Source: an uncultured Erysipelotrichaceae bacterium | GTDB taxonomy: Bacteria > Bacillota_I > Bacilli_A > RF39 > UBA660 | Length of the DNA stretch: 17,423 nt | NCBI GenBank assembly: GCA_902766875.1 | Contig: CACXFI010000061.1 | Coordinates: 1 to 17,423 of the forward strand | Direction: 5' to 3' | Shown: positions 1 to 7,019 of the stretch, one piece after another | Layout: each line of letters opens with the position of its first letter | Position numbering within the stretch: position 1 is the stretch's first letter | Position numbers and translations under genes: made by a program | Notes under the pieces: generated by a model | What the model was told of the DNA's origin: nothing | Seen by the model: the letters and a program-made list of their open reading frames with translations, nothing else | The model's database searches: none

Positions 1-41
1 ATTACTATATTCTGATTAGTAACCATAATATTTTATTGTAT

Positions 42-77
42 AAAAAGATGAAATTTAATATTGCTTCATCCATTTTT
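42..77 (-). terminator. Putative terminator after the APH-type kinase gene
   Basis: Read on the minus strand, GATGAA pairs with TTCATC (arms at 65-70 and 47-52) across a 12-base AT-rich loop and is followed by TTTTT (42-46). A run of A on the other side makes it look bidirectional. The stem is only 6 bp, so it is weaker than the other terminators here, but it sits 24 bases past the stop of the last gene of the left operon. Bases 1-41 show nothing I can name. Confidence 0.5.
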
Positions 78-93
78 AAGTCCTTCTCACATT

Positions 94-996
94 TTATATA
101 ATCCTTTTAGCAGCAGACATTACTGCTTCTTTTAATTCATCATAATAGTCAAGAAACTTAACAAAATGAGAAAATTCATATATAAGATCATAAATAGCTA
201 ATCTCTTATATAAATTAGGTGTATTAATTATTTCAGGATAATATTCTTCTATATAAGTCATTATATTCTTATAATCTTCTACTTTTGTATATTCTTCACA
301 CTCTTCATTTGCATGCTTCCAAGGTTGTCTCACCATATAATAAATAATATGTAACTCAAAATCTTTTGGAGCATACATCGATCTTTCAAAGTCTATAACT
401 TTTATTTTACCATTATTTACAAATATATTATCAAAATGCAAATCATTATGGATTAAAACAAACTCATCAGATTCTAGATATTTATCAAATAAAGAATATG
501 CACTATTAATAATATTAATTTCTTCTGCACTTAATAGTTTTTTATCTTTAGCTTCAACAAATAAACTATTAAATCTATTTTTATTATACTCAACCCAATC
601 ATATTTTTCACCTACATTAGAATGCATTTGTTTCATAACATCACATAATTGCTTAATAATATCCTCTCTTTGTTTTTCTGTAAATGTGTGCCATACATTA
701 TAAAGTGTTATGCCTTCTACCTTTTCAAGTATCTCATAATAATATGGAACCACTATTTTTTCTGTATTTGAATAATACAATTTTGGTATTAAATTATTTG
801 TATCATTTGCTTTATAAAAATCTATTTCCTTTTGAAATTTGCTTTCATTATTAACATCAGTACATATCTTAACAATAAAAGAATTATTAATATTATAAAT
901 TGTATTAGTAAATCCAACATTAATTCTTTCTACACTAGGATTATCACCAAATAACGTTTTATTTTGCCGTATAATTTTATTAATAATTTTGTCCAT
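94..996 (-). CDS. APH/choline-kinase family phosphotransferase, substrate unknown
   Basis: A 300-residue cytoplasmic kinase of the aminoglycoside phosphotransferase fold. The N-lobe has a glycine loop (GFTNTIYNI, 28-36) and a candidate ATP-binding Lys43. The C-lobe has the catalytic loop HNDLHFDN (183-190; Asp185 is the predicted base, Asn190 binds metal) and IDFE (201-204; Asp202 binds metal). The length is normal for the family. The ATG has a clear GAGGTAA ribosome binding site. The family phosphorylates aminoglycosides, macrolides, choline, homoserine, thiamine and other small molecules, and the sequence does not reveal the substrate, so a resistance role should not be assumed. It is last in a tightly spaced run with UDG-like, ASCH and MazG-like genes, 33 bases after the UDG-like gene, and is followed by a putative terminator. 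Confidence 0.85.
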   Translation of the reverse strand: MDKIINKIIRQNKTLFGDNPSVERINVGFTNTIYNINNSFIVKICTDVNNESKFQKEIDFYKANDTNNLIPKLYYSNTEKIVVPYYYEILEKVEGITLYNVWHTFTEKQREDIIKQLCDVMKQMHSNVGEKYDWVEYNKNRFNSLFVEAKDKKLLSAEEINIINSAYSLFDKYLESDEFVLIHNDLHFDNIFVNNGKIKVIDFERSMYAPKDFELHIIYYMVRQPWKHANEECEEYTKVEDYKNIMTYIEEYYPEIINTPNLYKRLAIYDLIYEFSHFVKFLDYYDELKEAVMSAAKRII

Positions 997-1029
997 AATA
1001 TTACCTCGTTTCTGTTTAAACTCAACTTA

Positions 1030-1683
1030 TTAATCATTAATATTATCAATTATATATCTAATGTCTTCTATTGACTTACTCATATTAAATCTACCATTCC
1101 CTACAGGATAAAATACAGAATAACATTCATATTTTTTATTGTTTATATCTTTTATAAATTTTTTCTTTCTACACTTAGAAACAGAAATCTTCTCATTCAG
1201 CACAATTGATGAAACTTGATTTCCAAATAAAATTATTACTTTGGGATTAATAATATCTATCTCTTTCTCAAACAAATTTAAATATTTTTTATATACGCTA
1301 TCTGGAAGAGGCCTTGCATCAATTTGGGTACATTTACCTAAATTAGTTATAAAGTATTTATGTTTCTTAACGTTTTCATACACTTTATATGCAAATTCTT
1401 CTGTCCATTCATTTCCCTTAATAATTTTAATTTTATCATAAATATCCTTATCTAATAATTTTAATTCATAAAACAAATCCCAAATATTTTTAGTACCTAT
1501 CCAAGGAGATTTCAAACCTTTCCATGATTTAGAAGATGCTATATTTCTACTAGTTGGATTCATAAAAACAAAACATATATCAGGATTAGTTATACAGCCT
1601 CCATTATAAATAGAATCTAAGTCTTTTGACCCGTATTTTAACTGCAACTTATCATATTCTACCTTTAAATCATCTAGCGTCAA
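1030..1683 (-). CDS. Uracil-DNA glycosylase superfamily protein
   Basis: A 217-residue protein with the alpha/beta layout of the UDG superfamily. It has a first motif on a strand-loop (FVFMNPTSRN, 38-47) in the position of the GINPG/GEAPG motif, a middle segment ITNLGKC (112-118), a strand PKVIILFGN (147-155), and a C-terminal loop YPVGNGRF (192-199) where active enzymes carry HPS- or NPS-type motifs. The family excises uracil or other damaged bases from DNA. Both key motifs here deviate from the well-known subfamilies, so activity and specificity are uncertain. The start is TTG (1681-1683): GAGGTGA lies four bases upstream, and the next in-frame Met (residue 41) lies inside motif 1. The gene is 29 bases from the ASCH gene, in the same orientation and probably the same operon. 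Confidence 0.7.
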   Translation of the reverse strand: MTLDDLKVEYDKLQLKYGSKDLDSIYNGGCITNPDICFVFMNPTSRNIASSKSWKGLKSPWIGTKNIWDLFYELKLLDKDIYDKIKIIKGNEWTEEFAYKVYENVKKHKYFITNLGKCTQIDARPLPDSVYKKYLNLFEKEIDIINPKVIILFGNQVSSIVLNEKISVSKCRKKKFIKDINNKKYECYSVFYPVGNGRFNMSKSIEDIRYIIDNIND

Positions 1684-1712
1684 ACTATCACCTCAACTTC
1701 TAAAACATCTAA

Positions 1713-2039
1713 TTATAATTTTCTAATTTTTATACCGACAACCCCATATTTCCTTTCTTCTTCCAAAGAATAATATTCACGCATTGTCATTGCCTTTCTT
1801 CTCACTTCTTCTTCATTGGTTAAAAGATTACTAAATAACTTTTCAAAAGATTTATCTCTATATAAATCTAATACCTCAACAAGTAATTTTTCTTGTAATT
1901 CTGGTAATTTAGAAAATTCAATTTGATCTCCAATTTTTATTTTACTTCTTTTCTCATCATATAATCTAAACTCTATAGTTTTAGTTCCATTTTTTATTCT
2001 TTCAAACGGATTTTCCTTTAATTTCATTTTATGTAACAT
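1713..2039 (-). CDS. ASCH-domain protein
   Basis: A 108-residue single-domain protein. The ASCH signature is visible near the N-terminus (KNGTKTIEFRLYDEKR, 16-31), with Lys20, Glu23 and Arg25 in the conserved G-x-K-x-x-E-x-R pattern. It is followed by KIGDQIEFSKLP (35-46), typical of this small beta-barrel related to PUA, and the C-terminal strand YGVVGIKI (98-105). ASCH domains bind RNA or nucleotides, some members are nucleases or amidohydrolases, and this one's activity cannot be read from the sequence. The ATG has a strong AAGGAGGT site. It begins 13 bases after the MazG-like gene and is probably co-transcribed with it. Confidence 0.8.
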   Translation of the reverse strand: MLHKMKLKENPFERIKNGTKTIEFRLYDEKRSKIKIGDQIEFSKLPELQEKLLVEVLDLYRDKSFEKLFSNLLTNEEEVRRKAMTMREYYSLEEERKYGVVGIKIRKL

Positions 2040-2052
2040 TATTTTTACCTCC

Positions 2053-2382
2053 TTACTTTTTATAAGTTTTTACTAAAAAGATTCTTTCAGTAAATCCACC
2101 TCTTCTTATTCTCTTATTATTAGATAATTCTACTACATTATCTATATTACTATTTTCTAGTTCAGAAATAGCTCTTACAACTTCATATACATCAGCTAAC
2201 TCTTCTAAAATATTTTCTTTTGTCTTAGCATTAATTACTTCATTAGCTTCTTCTAATAGTTTTTTATATAATTCATCTCTATACTCTTCATTATCTAATA
2301 TTCTTGTAACAGCAACTTCTCCATTCTTCTCTATTTTATCTGGTATCTTATCTCTTACTAACTTATTAAATATTTTTTCCAC
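2053..2382 (-). CDS. MazG/HisE-like nucleoside triphosphate pyrophosphohydrolase
   Basis: A 109-residue all-alpha protein of the phosphoribosyl-ATP pyrophosphatase-like (MazG-like) family. The N-terminal signature is FNKLVRDKIPDKI (5-17). Metal ligands are visible as EEANE (44-48) and EELAD (60-64), and the C-terminal KRIRRGGFTERIFL (90-103) is typical of the short bacterial form that follows the KLVRDKIP type. The family hydrolyses NTPs or dNTPs to the monophosphate plus pyrophosphate, often removing damaged or non-canonical nucleotides. There are no histidine biosynthesis genes nearby, so HisE is unlikely. The site GAGGTGAT overlaps the end of the preceding gene, whose stop is only 12 bases upstream, which indicates one transcript and probably coupled translation. 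Confidence 0.8.
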   Translation of the reverse strand: MEKIFNKLVRDKIPDKIEKNGEVAVTRILDNEEYRDELYKKLLEEANEVINAKTKENILEELADVYEVVRAISELENSNIDNVVELSNNKRIRRGGFTERIFLVKTYKK

Positions 2383-2394
2383 AATATCACCTCA

Positions 2395-3327
2395 CTATTT
2401 AACATAATCTGGAGTAGCACAAACATTTAATTTCACTTTAATACTTTTTAAAAACTCATTTAAAGACTCATTCTTACTATCAGTTACTAACATATAAACT
2501 AACTCTCCATTACCTGTATATATCTCATATTCTGGTAATTTTTCATTAGTAAAAGTCATATTATCTGCTATAGTACTACTATTAATTATCTTCATAACAT
2601 CATAATCATATTTACCATTATCTTTTTTAGAATACTTTAATATATCGTCACACACTTCTCCATATCTACATGTTTCATAATGAATAAATAATTCATATAC
2701 TCCATCATCATATACACTTAAAGATATAGGAATACAATCTATCTTTTTATAACTAATACTAAATAATAATTTATTATTACTAATAATATCTTCTTTTAAA
2801 ATATTTTTAGAATCAGTTATTTTAGCATAATATTTTGACACTAATTCTTTATTACTTAACTTAGAATCATAATTAATAATTTTTTTATACATATCTTTAT
2901 CTATAGACATCTTTTTAATAGATTCCATATATTTACTTCCATCTTCAGGTATATCATATTTTACTACTATATCATCTTTAAAAGTAAATTTATAAAACAT
3001 TGAATATCCATTACTATTTTTAGGTTTATCTTCTTCTAAATAATATCCTTCTCCTAAAATCCACATATAAGCATATTTATATTCTTTATCTTCAGTTATC
3101 CCTAATCCATCATATGATAAGAAAAAATGATAACCCTTCTCATCATGAACAGGATTAATCTCTTCATATTCCTTTTCTTTCAAATAGTTAATAGCCCTAT
3201 CATATAAATACTCATTATCACTTATATATTTTTCACCATTATTTCCAATAAATTTAAATAATAAAAATATAATTATAAATACAACAATTAATACAAGTAA
3301 ATATTTTACTATCTTCTTCTTTTTCAT
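2395..3327 (-). CDS. Membrane-anchored extracytoplasmic protein, function unknown
   Basis: I do not recognise this 310-residue protein. A basic start (KKKK at 2-5) precedes one strongly hydrophobic segment (about 8-27), and the rest is hydrophilic, so it is probably an N-terminally anchored protein facing outward. There is no lipobox Cys. Four Cys in the C-terminal half (in DCIP, ETCRYGEVC and VCATP) could form disulfides. The body alternates short strands and charged helices and is rich in Lys, Asp and Tyr. Its ATG has a GAGGT site. It appears to be the first gene of a five-gene unit reaching down to the APH-type kinase, with a promoter-like extended -10 in the gap before it. It is the only exported member of that group. 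Confidence 0.7.
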   Translation of the reverse strand: MKKKKIVKYLLVLIVVFIIIFLLFKFIGNNGEKYISDNEYLYDRAINYLKEKEYEEINPVHDEKGYHFFLSYDGLGITEDKEYKYAYMWILGEGYYLEEDKPKNSNGYSMFYKFTFKDDIVVKYDIPEDGSKYMESIKKMSIDKDMYKKIINYDSKLSNKELVSKYYAKITDSKNILKEDIISNNKLLFSISYKKIDCIPISLSVYDDGVYELFIHYETCRYGEVCDDILKYSKKDNGKYDYDVMKIINSSTIADNMTFTNEKLPEYEIYTGNGELVYMLVTDSKNESLNEFLKSIKVKLNVCATPDYVK

Positions 3328-3344
3328 ATTAAAACCTCATTATA

Positions 3345-3353
3345 ATTATAACA
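3345..3353 (-). promoter_or_regulatory. Extended -10 promoter for the five-gene left operon
   Basis: On the minus strand TGTTATAAT is a perfect extended -10 element, 17 bases upstream of the ATG at 3327. A second TATAAT follows at 3339-3344. The predicted start (about 3337-3338) would fall on the GAGG of the ribosome binding site. A TATAAA at the 17-bp spacing is a poor -35, so the call rests on the extended -10. Confidence 0.4.
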
Positions 3354-3354
3354 T

Positions 3355-3382
3355 AAAAAGAGTAGTTTTTATATCTACTCTT
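3355..3382 (-). terminator. Terminator of the DUF1648-like gene
   Basis: Minus-strand AGAGTAG (3375-3381) pairs perfectly with CTACTCT (3359-3365) across a 9-base loop and is followed by TTTTTATG. The upstream arm includes the first base of the gene's TAA stop complement (3381-3383), so coding end and terminator overlap. Confidence 0.8.
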
Positions 3383-3881
3383 AACCCTTCTTTAATGAAT
3401 ATTTATTTCTTATTACTATTATAAATATAATAAATATTATAATATTTATAAATTGAATCAACATAATAATTCTAGGTATATTAGTATTTAGATAGTATTG
3501 TCTTATCACACAATCTGACCAAATAACAGATAAGAAAAATACCCAACTAAATTTAAAAATATCAACAAATAATTTAAACCCAGATTTTACAATATCTTCA
3601 CCTTTTTTATTAACCTTTAAACCTAATTTAATTTTACTTGATATATATATAAAGAAATCAAATAACAAAACAATACCTAATGATACTACATAAGGATATC
3701 CTATATATAACAATTTACTTTTACTAACAATAACATCAAAAGATCCATCAGCAGCAAAATGTACTCCTACCTGACTAGGTAGATTATTATACATAAATAT
3801 TAATCTAACAACACCAATTAAAATTAATACTAAACATATAATAGTAAAAATTACATGTATCTTATCTATATACTTTTTCAT
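3381..3881 (-). CDS. DUF1648-like integral membrane protein
   Basis: A 166-residue protein with four predicted membrane segments (about 9-30, 57-80, 108-126 and 137-157). Between the first two lies the DUF1648 hallmark loop LPSQVGVHFAADGSFD (34-49), including the V-x-x-HF-x-x-x-G pattern, followed by SKSKLL. In Bacillota the domain occurs in SdpI-like immunity proteins and many uncharacterised membrane proteins; here the domain name is secure but the role is not. The ATG follows a GGGAG site. The gene appears monocistronic, with a terminator at its stop codon and another terminator plus an extended -10 (3919-3927) upstream. No SdpC-like toxin gene is next to it. Confidence 0.7.
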   Translation of the reverse strand: MKKYIDKIHVIFTIICLVLILIGVVRLIFMYNNLPSQVGVHFAADGSFDVIVSKSKLLYIGYPYVVSLGIVLLFDFFIYISSKIKLGLKVNKKGEDIVKSGFKLFVDIFKFSWVFFLSVIWSDCVIRQYYLNTNIPRIIMLIQFINIIIFIIFIIVIRNKYSLKKG

Positions 3882-3918
3882 AACTAACTCCCATCTTTAT
3901 ATTAATTACCTTTACATA

Positions 3919-3927
3919 AGTATATCA
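3919..3927 (-). promoter_or_regulatory. Extended -10 promoter of the DUF1648-like gene
   Basis: The minus-strand TGATATACT matches an extended -10 and lies directly after the U-tract of the preceding terminator. The predicted leader is about 30 bases. No acceptable -35 is seen at 16-18 bp spacing, so confidence is limited. Confidence 0.35.
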
Positions 3928-3928
3928 T

Positions 3929-3960
3929 AAAAAATAAAATAGTAGATACAAATCTACTAT
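3929..3960 (-). terminator. Terminator of the 636-residue unknown gene
   Basis: A perfect 9-bp stem, ATAGTAGAT (3952-3960) with ATCTACTAT (3939-3947), closes on a 4-base loop and is followed by TTTATTTTTT. It starts 8 bases past the TAA stop. Confidence 0.85.
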
Positions 3961-3968
3961 TCTAAATA

Positions 3969-5879
3969 TTACTTTTTTCTAGTTTTTACATTTCTTTTAA
4001 TCTTTTCTAAATTTTTCCCATACACAGAGTGAATAAAATCATTATATCCTTTTATTAATTCTAAATTCTGATTATATTCTTCATTTGCTCTCTTATCCTT
4101 ACTAGATATAAAACTATTTATTTCACCATCATCAAATAATGTAATAAACCAATCTGTATTACAATAAGTACATATTTCCTGTTTTTCTAATAACCAATTA
4201 TAATTAAGCTGATAATCATGAAGAAATTTTTGGAATCTAAGCACTATAAGTCTTCTTTCTACTTTCCGGTAATTATCTACATCGTTAAAATCAGAAACTT
4301 CTCTTTTAAAGATAGGTTCTCTTTCATCAAGATACCTAATATCAGGTTTATACAATTTAATATCACCTATTTCTTTATCTTGGTATAAATCTAATAAACA
4401 CTGATAATTATCTATACCATTATAATAATTATTAACATTATCTAATATTGGATTAATTATAAATGGTAAAATCTGATTATTATAATCTGATACATTAGAA
4501 TTACTACTACCAATAACAGTTGCAACTATTTCATCACCATTAGAGTTCATATAATTCATTAATTGTTTCATCGCTTCTCTACATACATCATAAATATATT
4601 TTTTACTAATTTTACCTATATCTCTATTACTTATTTCAATACCTTGACTAACTAAAACATTCCCATTTCTCATAACAAGCATCATAGCTATATCCTTATG
4701 TTCTTTACTAGATATACTAATAAGTCTCATATGACTACTAGCTAAAAACTGTTTAAATAATACCTGAGCATCACCATTTATTCTAAAACAGTTACCACTT
4801 CTATATCCCATAACTAAATTTCTAGGATCATTTAATTTAAGAACTTCACATGATAAATCACTATTACTTAAAATTTCTATTCTAGGAATAGAAGATTCAA
4901 ACTTATTCTTCAAAAATTCCTTATAAACACTATAATTCTTTTTTAATATTTTTATATCAGTCTCATCTAAAAACTCATACTTATGATGATATGAAGATAT
5001 CATATCTAAAGATATATCACCAGTTATTTCAGGTAAAATAGGATTATTGGATAGATATCTTTCCTCTAACAAAGATTTAACTTTATTCTTATTCATTTTA
5101 ATTCCTAACCTATCAACAAACATATTAAAATTATTATAAAAATAATCAAAATCTATAAATAATTCACTAAATCTACCATTTAACATTTGTCTAATATTAT
5201 TATTTAAATCTTTTTTATCCTCAAATATAAATTCATTAAATACCTCTAGTAAATCACTAGATAACTCCTGCTTTACATTTAATTTAGAAAACATATAATA
5301 TATTTTTTCATAATCAACATTTCCATATTTACCTGATAATAATTCTATAGCATTATCATAACCTATACTTAAATATATTTTATATGCTACCTCTAAATAT
5401 TCATCCTCACTTAAAGTAGGAGTTCTTTTTAGTAACCATGTAAAATTATCAGTTAATTTCTCATCCATATAAACATTATTATTATTTATTTCTAACATCA
5501 TTAATAATTCAATAATTCTATTTATATATTTTTTAGGAACATCAAAATACTGAGAAGGTGTTAAATAATTATCTATAACATTAATAGATTCATTATTATT
5601 TTTTAAATAACTAATTAATAAATAAATATTTTTATCACTAATAACATCAAATAAATATTTATAATCATTATCACTATATAGTTTATTTCTAATCAATTCA
5701 TAAAATTTATCTGATAAAGCTTCATCAATACAATAATAACTATCAATAAATATCTTTATATATTCAATACTATCTTCTTTTGGTATTTTCATAAAAATAT
5801 TATATAATCTCAAAATATTAAATATATTTAACGATTTAGATGATATTTTTTCTAATTTATCTTTTATTTTATTATTCAT
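3969..5879 (-). CDS. Large protein of unknown function
   Basis: I do not recognise this 636-residue protein. It has no signal peptide or membrane segment, so it is probably cytoplasmic. Residues 1 to about 330 are Asn-, Tyr- and Lys-rich and predicted largely helical, with repeated Leu/Ile-rich helices. A compact part follows: DPRNLVMGYRSGNC (351-364), then paired strands with MRLISIS (384-390) and RNGNVLVSQGIE (404-415), a helix (about 424-444), and IVATVIGSSNS (451-461). This order loosely recalls GNAT-like acyltransferase folds, but that is only an impression. A CxxC (C570, C573) lies in EICTYCNTDW, and the C-terminus is basic. The start has an AAGGGG site. It is monocistronic by its own terminator and an upstream terminator-promoter pair. 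Confidence 0.75.
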   Translation of the reverse strand: MNNKIKDKLEKISSKSLNIFNILRLYNIFMKIPKEDSIEYIKIFIDSYYCIDEALSDKFYELIRNKLYSDNDYKYLFDVISDKNIYLLISYLKNNNESINVIDNYLTPSQYFDVPKKYINRIIELLMMLEINNNNVYMDEKLTDNFTWLLKRTPTLSEDEYLEVAYKIYLSIGYDNAIELLSGKYGNVDYEKIYYMFSKLNVKQELSSDLLEVFNEFIFEDKKDLNNNIRQMLNGRFSELFIDFDYFYNNFNMFVDRLGIKMNKNKVKSLLEERYLSNNPILPEITGDISLDMISSYHHKYEFLDETDIKILKKNYSVYKEFLKNKFESSIPRIEILSNSDLSCEVLKLNDPRNLVMGYRSGNCFRINGDAQVLFKQFLASSHMRLISISSKEHKDIAMMLVMRNGNVLVSQGIEISNRDIGKISKKYIYDVCREAMKQLMNYMNSNGDEIVATVIGSSNSNVSDYNNQILPFIINPILDNVNNYYNGIDNYQCLLDLYQDKEIGDIKLYKPDIRYLDEREPIFKREVSDFNDVDNYRKVERRLIVLRFQKFLHDYQLNYNWLLEKQEICTYCNTDWFITLFDDGEINSFISSKDKRANEEYNQNLELIKGYNDFIHSVYGKNLEKIKRNVKTRKK

Positions 5880-5904
5880 ATCAAAATTATCCCCTTGTTA
5901 AATG

Positions 5905-5934
5905 ATTATATAATATCATAAAATAAAATATAAA
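5905..5934 (-). promoter_or_regulatory. Possible promoter of the 636-residue unknown gene
   Basis: The minus strand has TATAAT at 5905-5910, and TTTATA (5929-5934) lies 18 bp upstream as a four-of-six -35. It falls between the preceding terminator and the AAGGGG site, giving a leader of about 19 bases. In such AT-rich DNA, chance matches are common. Confidence 0.35.
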
Positions 5935-5935
5935 A

Positions 5936-5968
5936 CAATAAAAAGTTAACTATTAATAAGTTAACTTT
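5936..5968 (-). terminator. Terminator of the lepB-phosphatase operon
   Basis: A perfect 9-bp stem, AAAGTTAAC (5960-5968) with GTTAACTTT (5942-5950), has a 9-base loop and is followed by TTTATTG. The upstream arm includes two bases of the phosphatase stop codon (5967-5969). Confidence 0.8.
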
Positions 5969-6392
5969 AATTACTACTATCCATTTGTTTTAATAATTTT
6001 AAACATCCTTGATATATCTCATTATATGTTCTATCAAAATCTCTAGTATACCAAGGATCATCGATATCATAATCTAATAATTTAATCACCTTAGATTTAT
6101 CATGTATTAATCTTTCTAAATTCTTAATATTATAATCATCAAAACATACTATAATATCAAAACTATTATAATCATCTATTGTTATTTGTTTAGCTTCATG
6201 TTTAGTATATGGAATATTATGTTTATCTAATACCTTCTTAGCATTAGGATAGATATCATTACCTATTTCTTCTAAAGAAGTAGCTCTAGATTCTACTCTA
6301 TATTTATTATTACTTATATATTTAAATATATATTCCGCCATAGGAGACCTACATATATTACCATGACATACAAATAATATACTCTTTATCAT
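5967..6392 (-). CDS. Low-molecular-weight protein tyrosine phosphatase
   Basis: A 141-residue cytosolic phosphatase of the LMW-PTP family. The N-terminal P-loop is CHGNICRS (9-16), matching C-x5-R-S, with Cys9 as nucleophile and Arg15 binding phosphate. The DP motif with the general acid is DDPWY (111-115), with Asp112 predicted. The length matches the family. It hydrolyses phosphotyrosine, and perhaps phosphoarginine, on proteins; which is unknown here, and no capsule or tyrosine-kinase gene is adjacent. The start overlaps the lepB stop in an ATGA arrangement, suggesting translational coupling, with only a weak ribosome binding site of its own. Confidence 0.92.
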   Translation of the reverse strand: MIKSILFVCHGNICRSPMAEYIFKYISNNKYRVESRATSLEEIGNDIYPNAKKVLDKHNIPYTKHEAKQITIDDYNSFDIIVCFDDYNIKNLERLIHDKSKVIKLLDYDIDDPWYTRDFDRTYNEIYQGCLKLLKQMDSSN

Positions 6393-6937
6393 TTCACCAT
6401 ACCTATCTTATTTAATGGCCATAATCTAAGTCTAGTAGTACCTTTAATATCATCACTACTAATGAATCCTAATACTCTAGAATCTAATGATACTTCTCTA
6501 TTATCACCAAGTACTAAATACATATTATCAGGTACAACTTCAAATTCACAATTACCATTAAATTTCTCATCTACCATACATATATCTTTAATTCTAAAAT
6601 TCTTAGTTTTACCATTTTTATATTGATCTTTTACCAACTCATCATTAATATATAATTTATTATCTATATATTCAACCTTATCACCAGGCATACCTATAAT
6701 TCTTTTAATAATTAATTCCTTATCTTTTTTATCATTAATAACAACAATATCAAATCTTTCTATTTTATTAAATTCTTTATCTATTTTATTTAATATTAAT
6801 AATTCTCCTTCATATAAAGTTTTCTCCATAGAAGGTCCATTAACTATAACAGGAGTAACTATAAAACTTCTAATTAATACAACTACTATAACAATAATTA
6901 CATATGGATACACTTCTTTAATAAATTTATTCATCAT
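6389..6937 (-). CDS. lepB: Signal peptidase I
   Basis: A type I signal peptidase of 182 residues that cleaves signal peptides from exported proteins at the outer face of the membrane. A single N-terminal anchor (about 10-28) precedes the catalytic SMEKTL box (Ser36) and the Lys box IIKRIIGMPGD (Lys78), with the later box LGDNREVSLDSR. The short form is typical of Bacillota. I place the start at the ATG at 6935-6937: AAGGAAGTG lies just upstream, whereas the frame continues to a TTG at 6980-6982 that has no ribosome binding site and lies inside the promoter -35. A second ATG follows at once. The stop TGA is immediately followed in frame by TAA and overlaps the phosphatase start. Confidence 0.93.
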   Translation of the reverse strand: MMNKFIKEVYPYVIIVIVVVLIRSFIVTPVIVNGPSMEKTLYEGELLILNKIDKEFNKIERFDIVVINDKKDKELIIKRIIGMPGDKVEYIDNKLYINDELVKDQYKNGKTKNFRIKDICMVDEKFNGNCEFEVVPDNMYLVLGDNREVSLDSRVLGFISSDDIKGTTRLRLWPLNKIGMVK

Positions 6938-6953
6938 ATTCACTTCCTTAATA

Positions 6954-6982
6954 ATAATATCATAATAAATATTATTCATCAA
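6954..6982 (-). promoter_or_regulatory. Promoter of the lepB-phosphatase operon
   Basis: TTGATG (6977-6982, four of six to the -35 consensus) lies 17 bp from the extended -10 TGATATTAT (6954-6962). Transcription should begin near 6947-6949, on the AAGG of the ribosome binding site, leaving a leader of only about 10-12 bases. This also rules out the upstream TTG as the start of lepB. Confidence 0.6.
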
Positions 6983-6985
6983 GTT

Positions 6986-7019
6986 AAATAAAAAGAAAAG
7001 AGAGTTTATTACACTCTCT
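6986..7019 (-). terminator. Terminator of the leuS operon
   Basis: A perfect 7-bp stem, AGAGAGT (7013-7019) with ACTCTCT (6999-7005), has a 7-base loop and is followed by TTTCTTTTTATTT. The upstream arm contains two bases of the leuS TAG codon (7018-7020). Confidence 0.8.

Noticed and set aside
94..996. Aminoglycoside resistance gene
   Set aside because: Only the general APH fold can be seen; substrate-specific features are not recognisable and many such kinases act on metabolites.
1713..2382. ASCH and MazG-like pair as a toxin-antitoxin module
   Set aside because: Both are recognisable house-keeping-type folds, neither looks like an antitoxin, and they sit within a longer run of genes.
6938..6982. 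Longer lepB beginning at TTG (6980-6982), adding 15 residues
   Set aside because: It has no ribosome binding site, lies inside the promoter -35, and an AAGGAAGTG site serves the ATG at 6935-6937.
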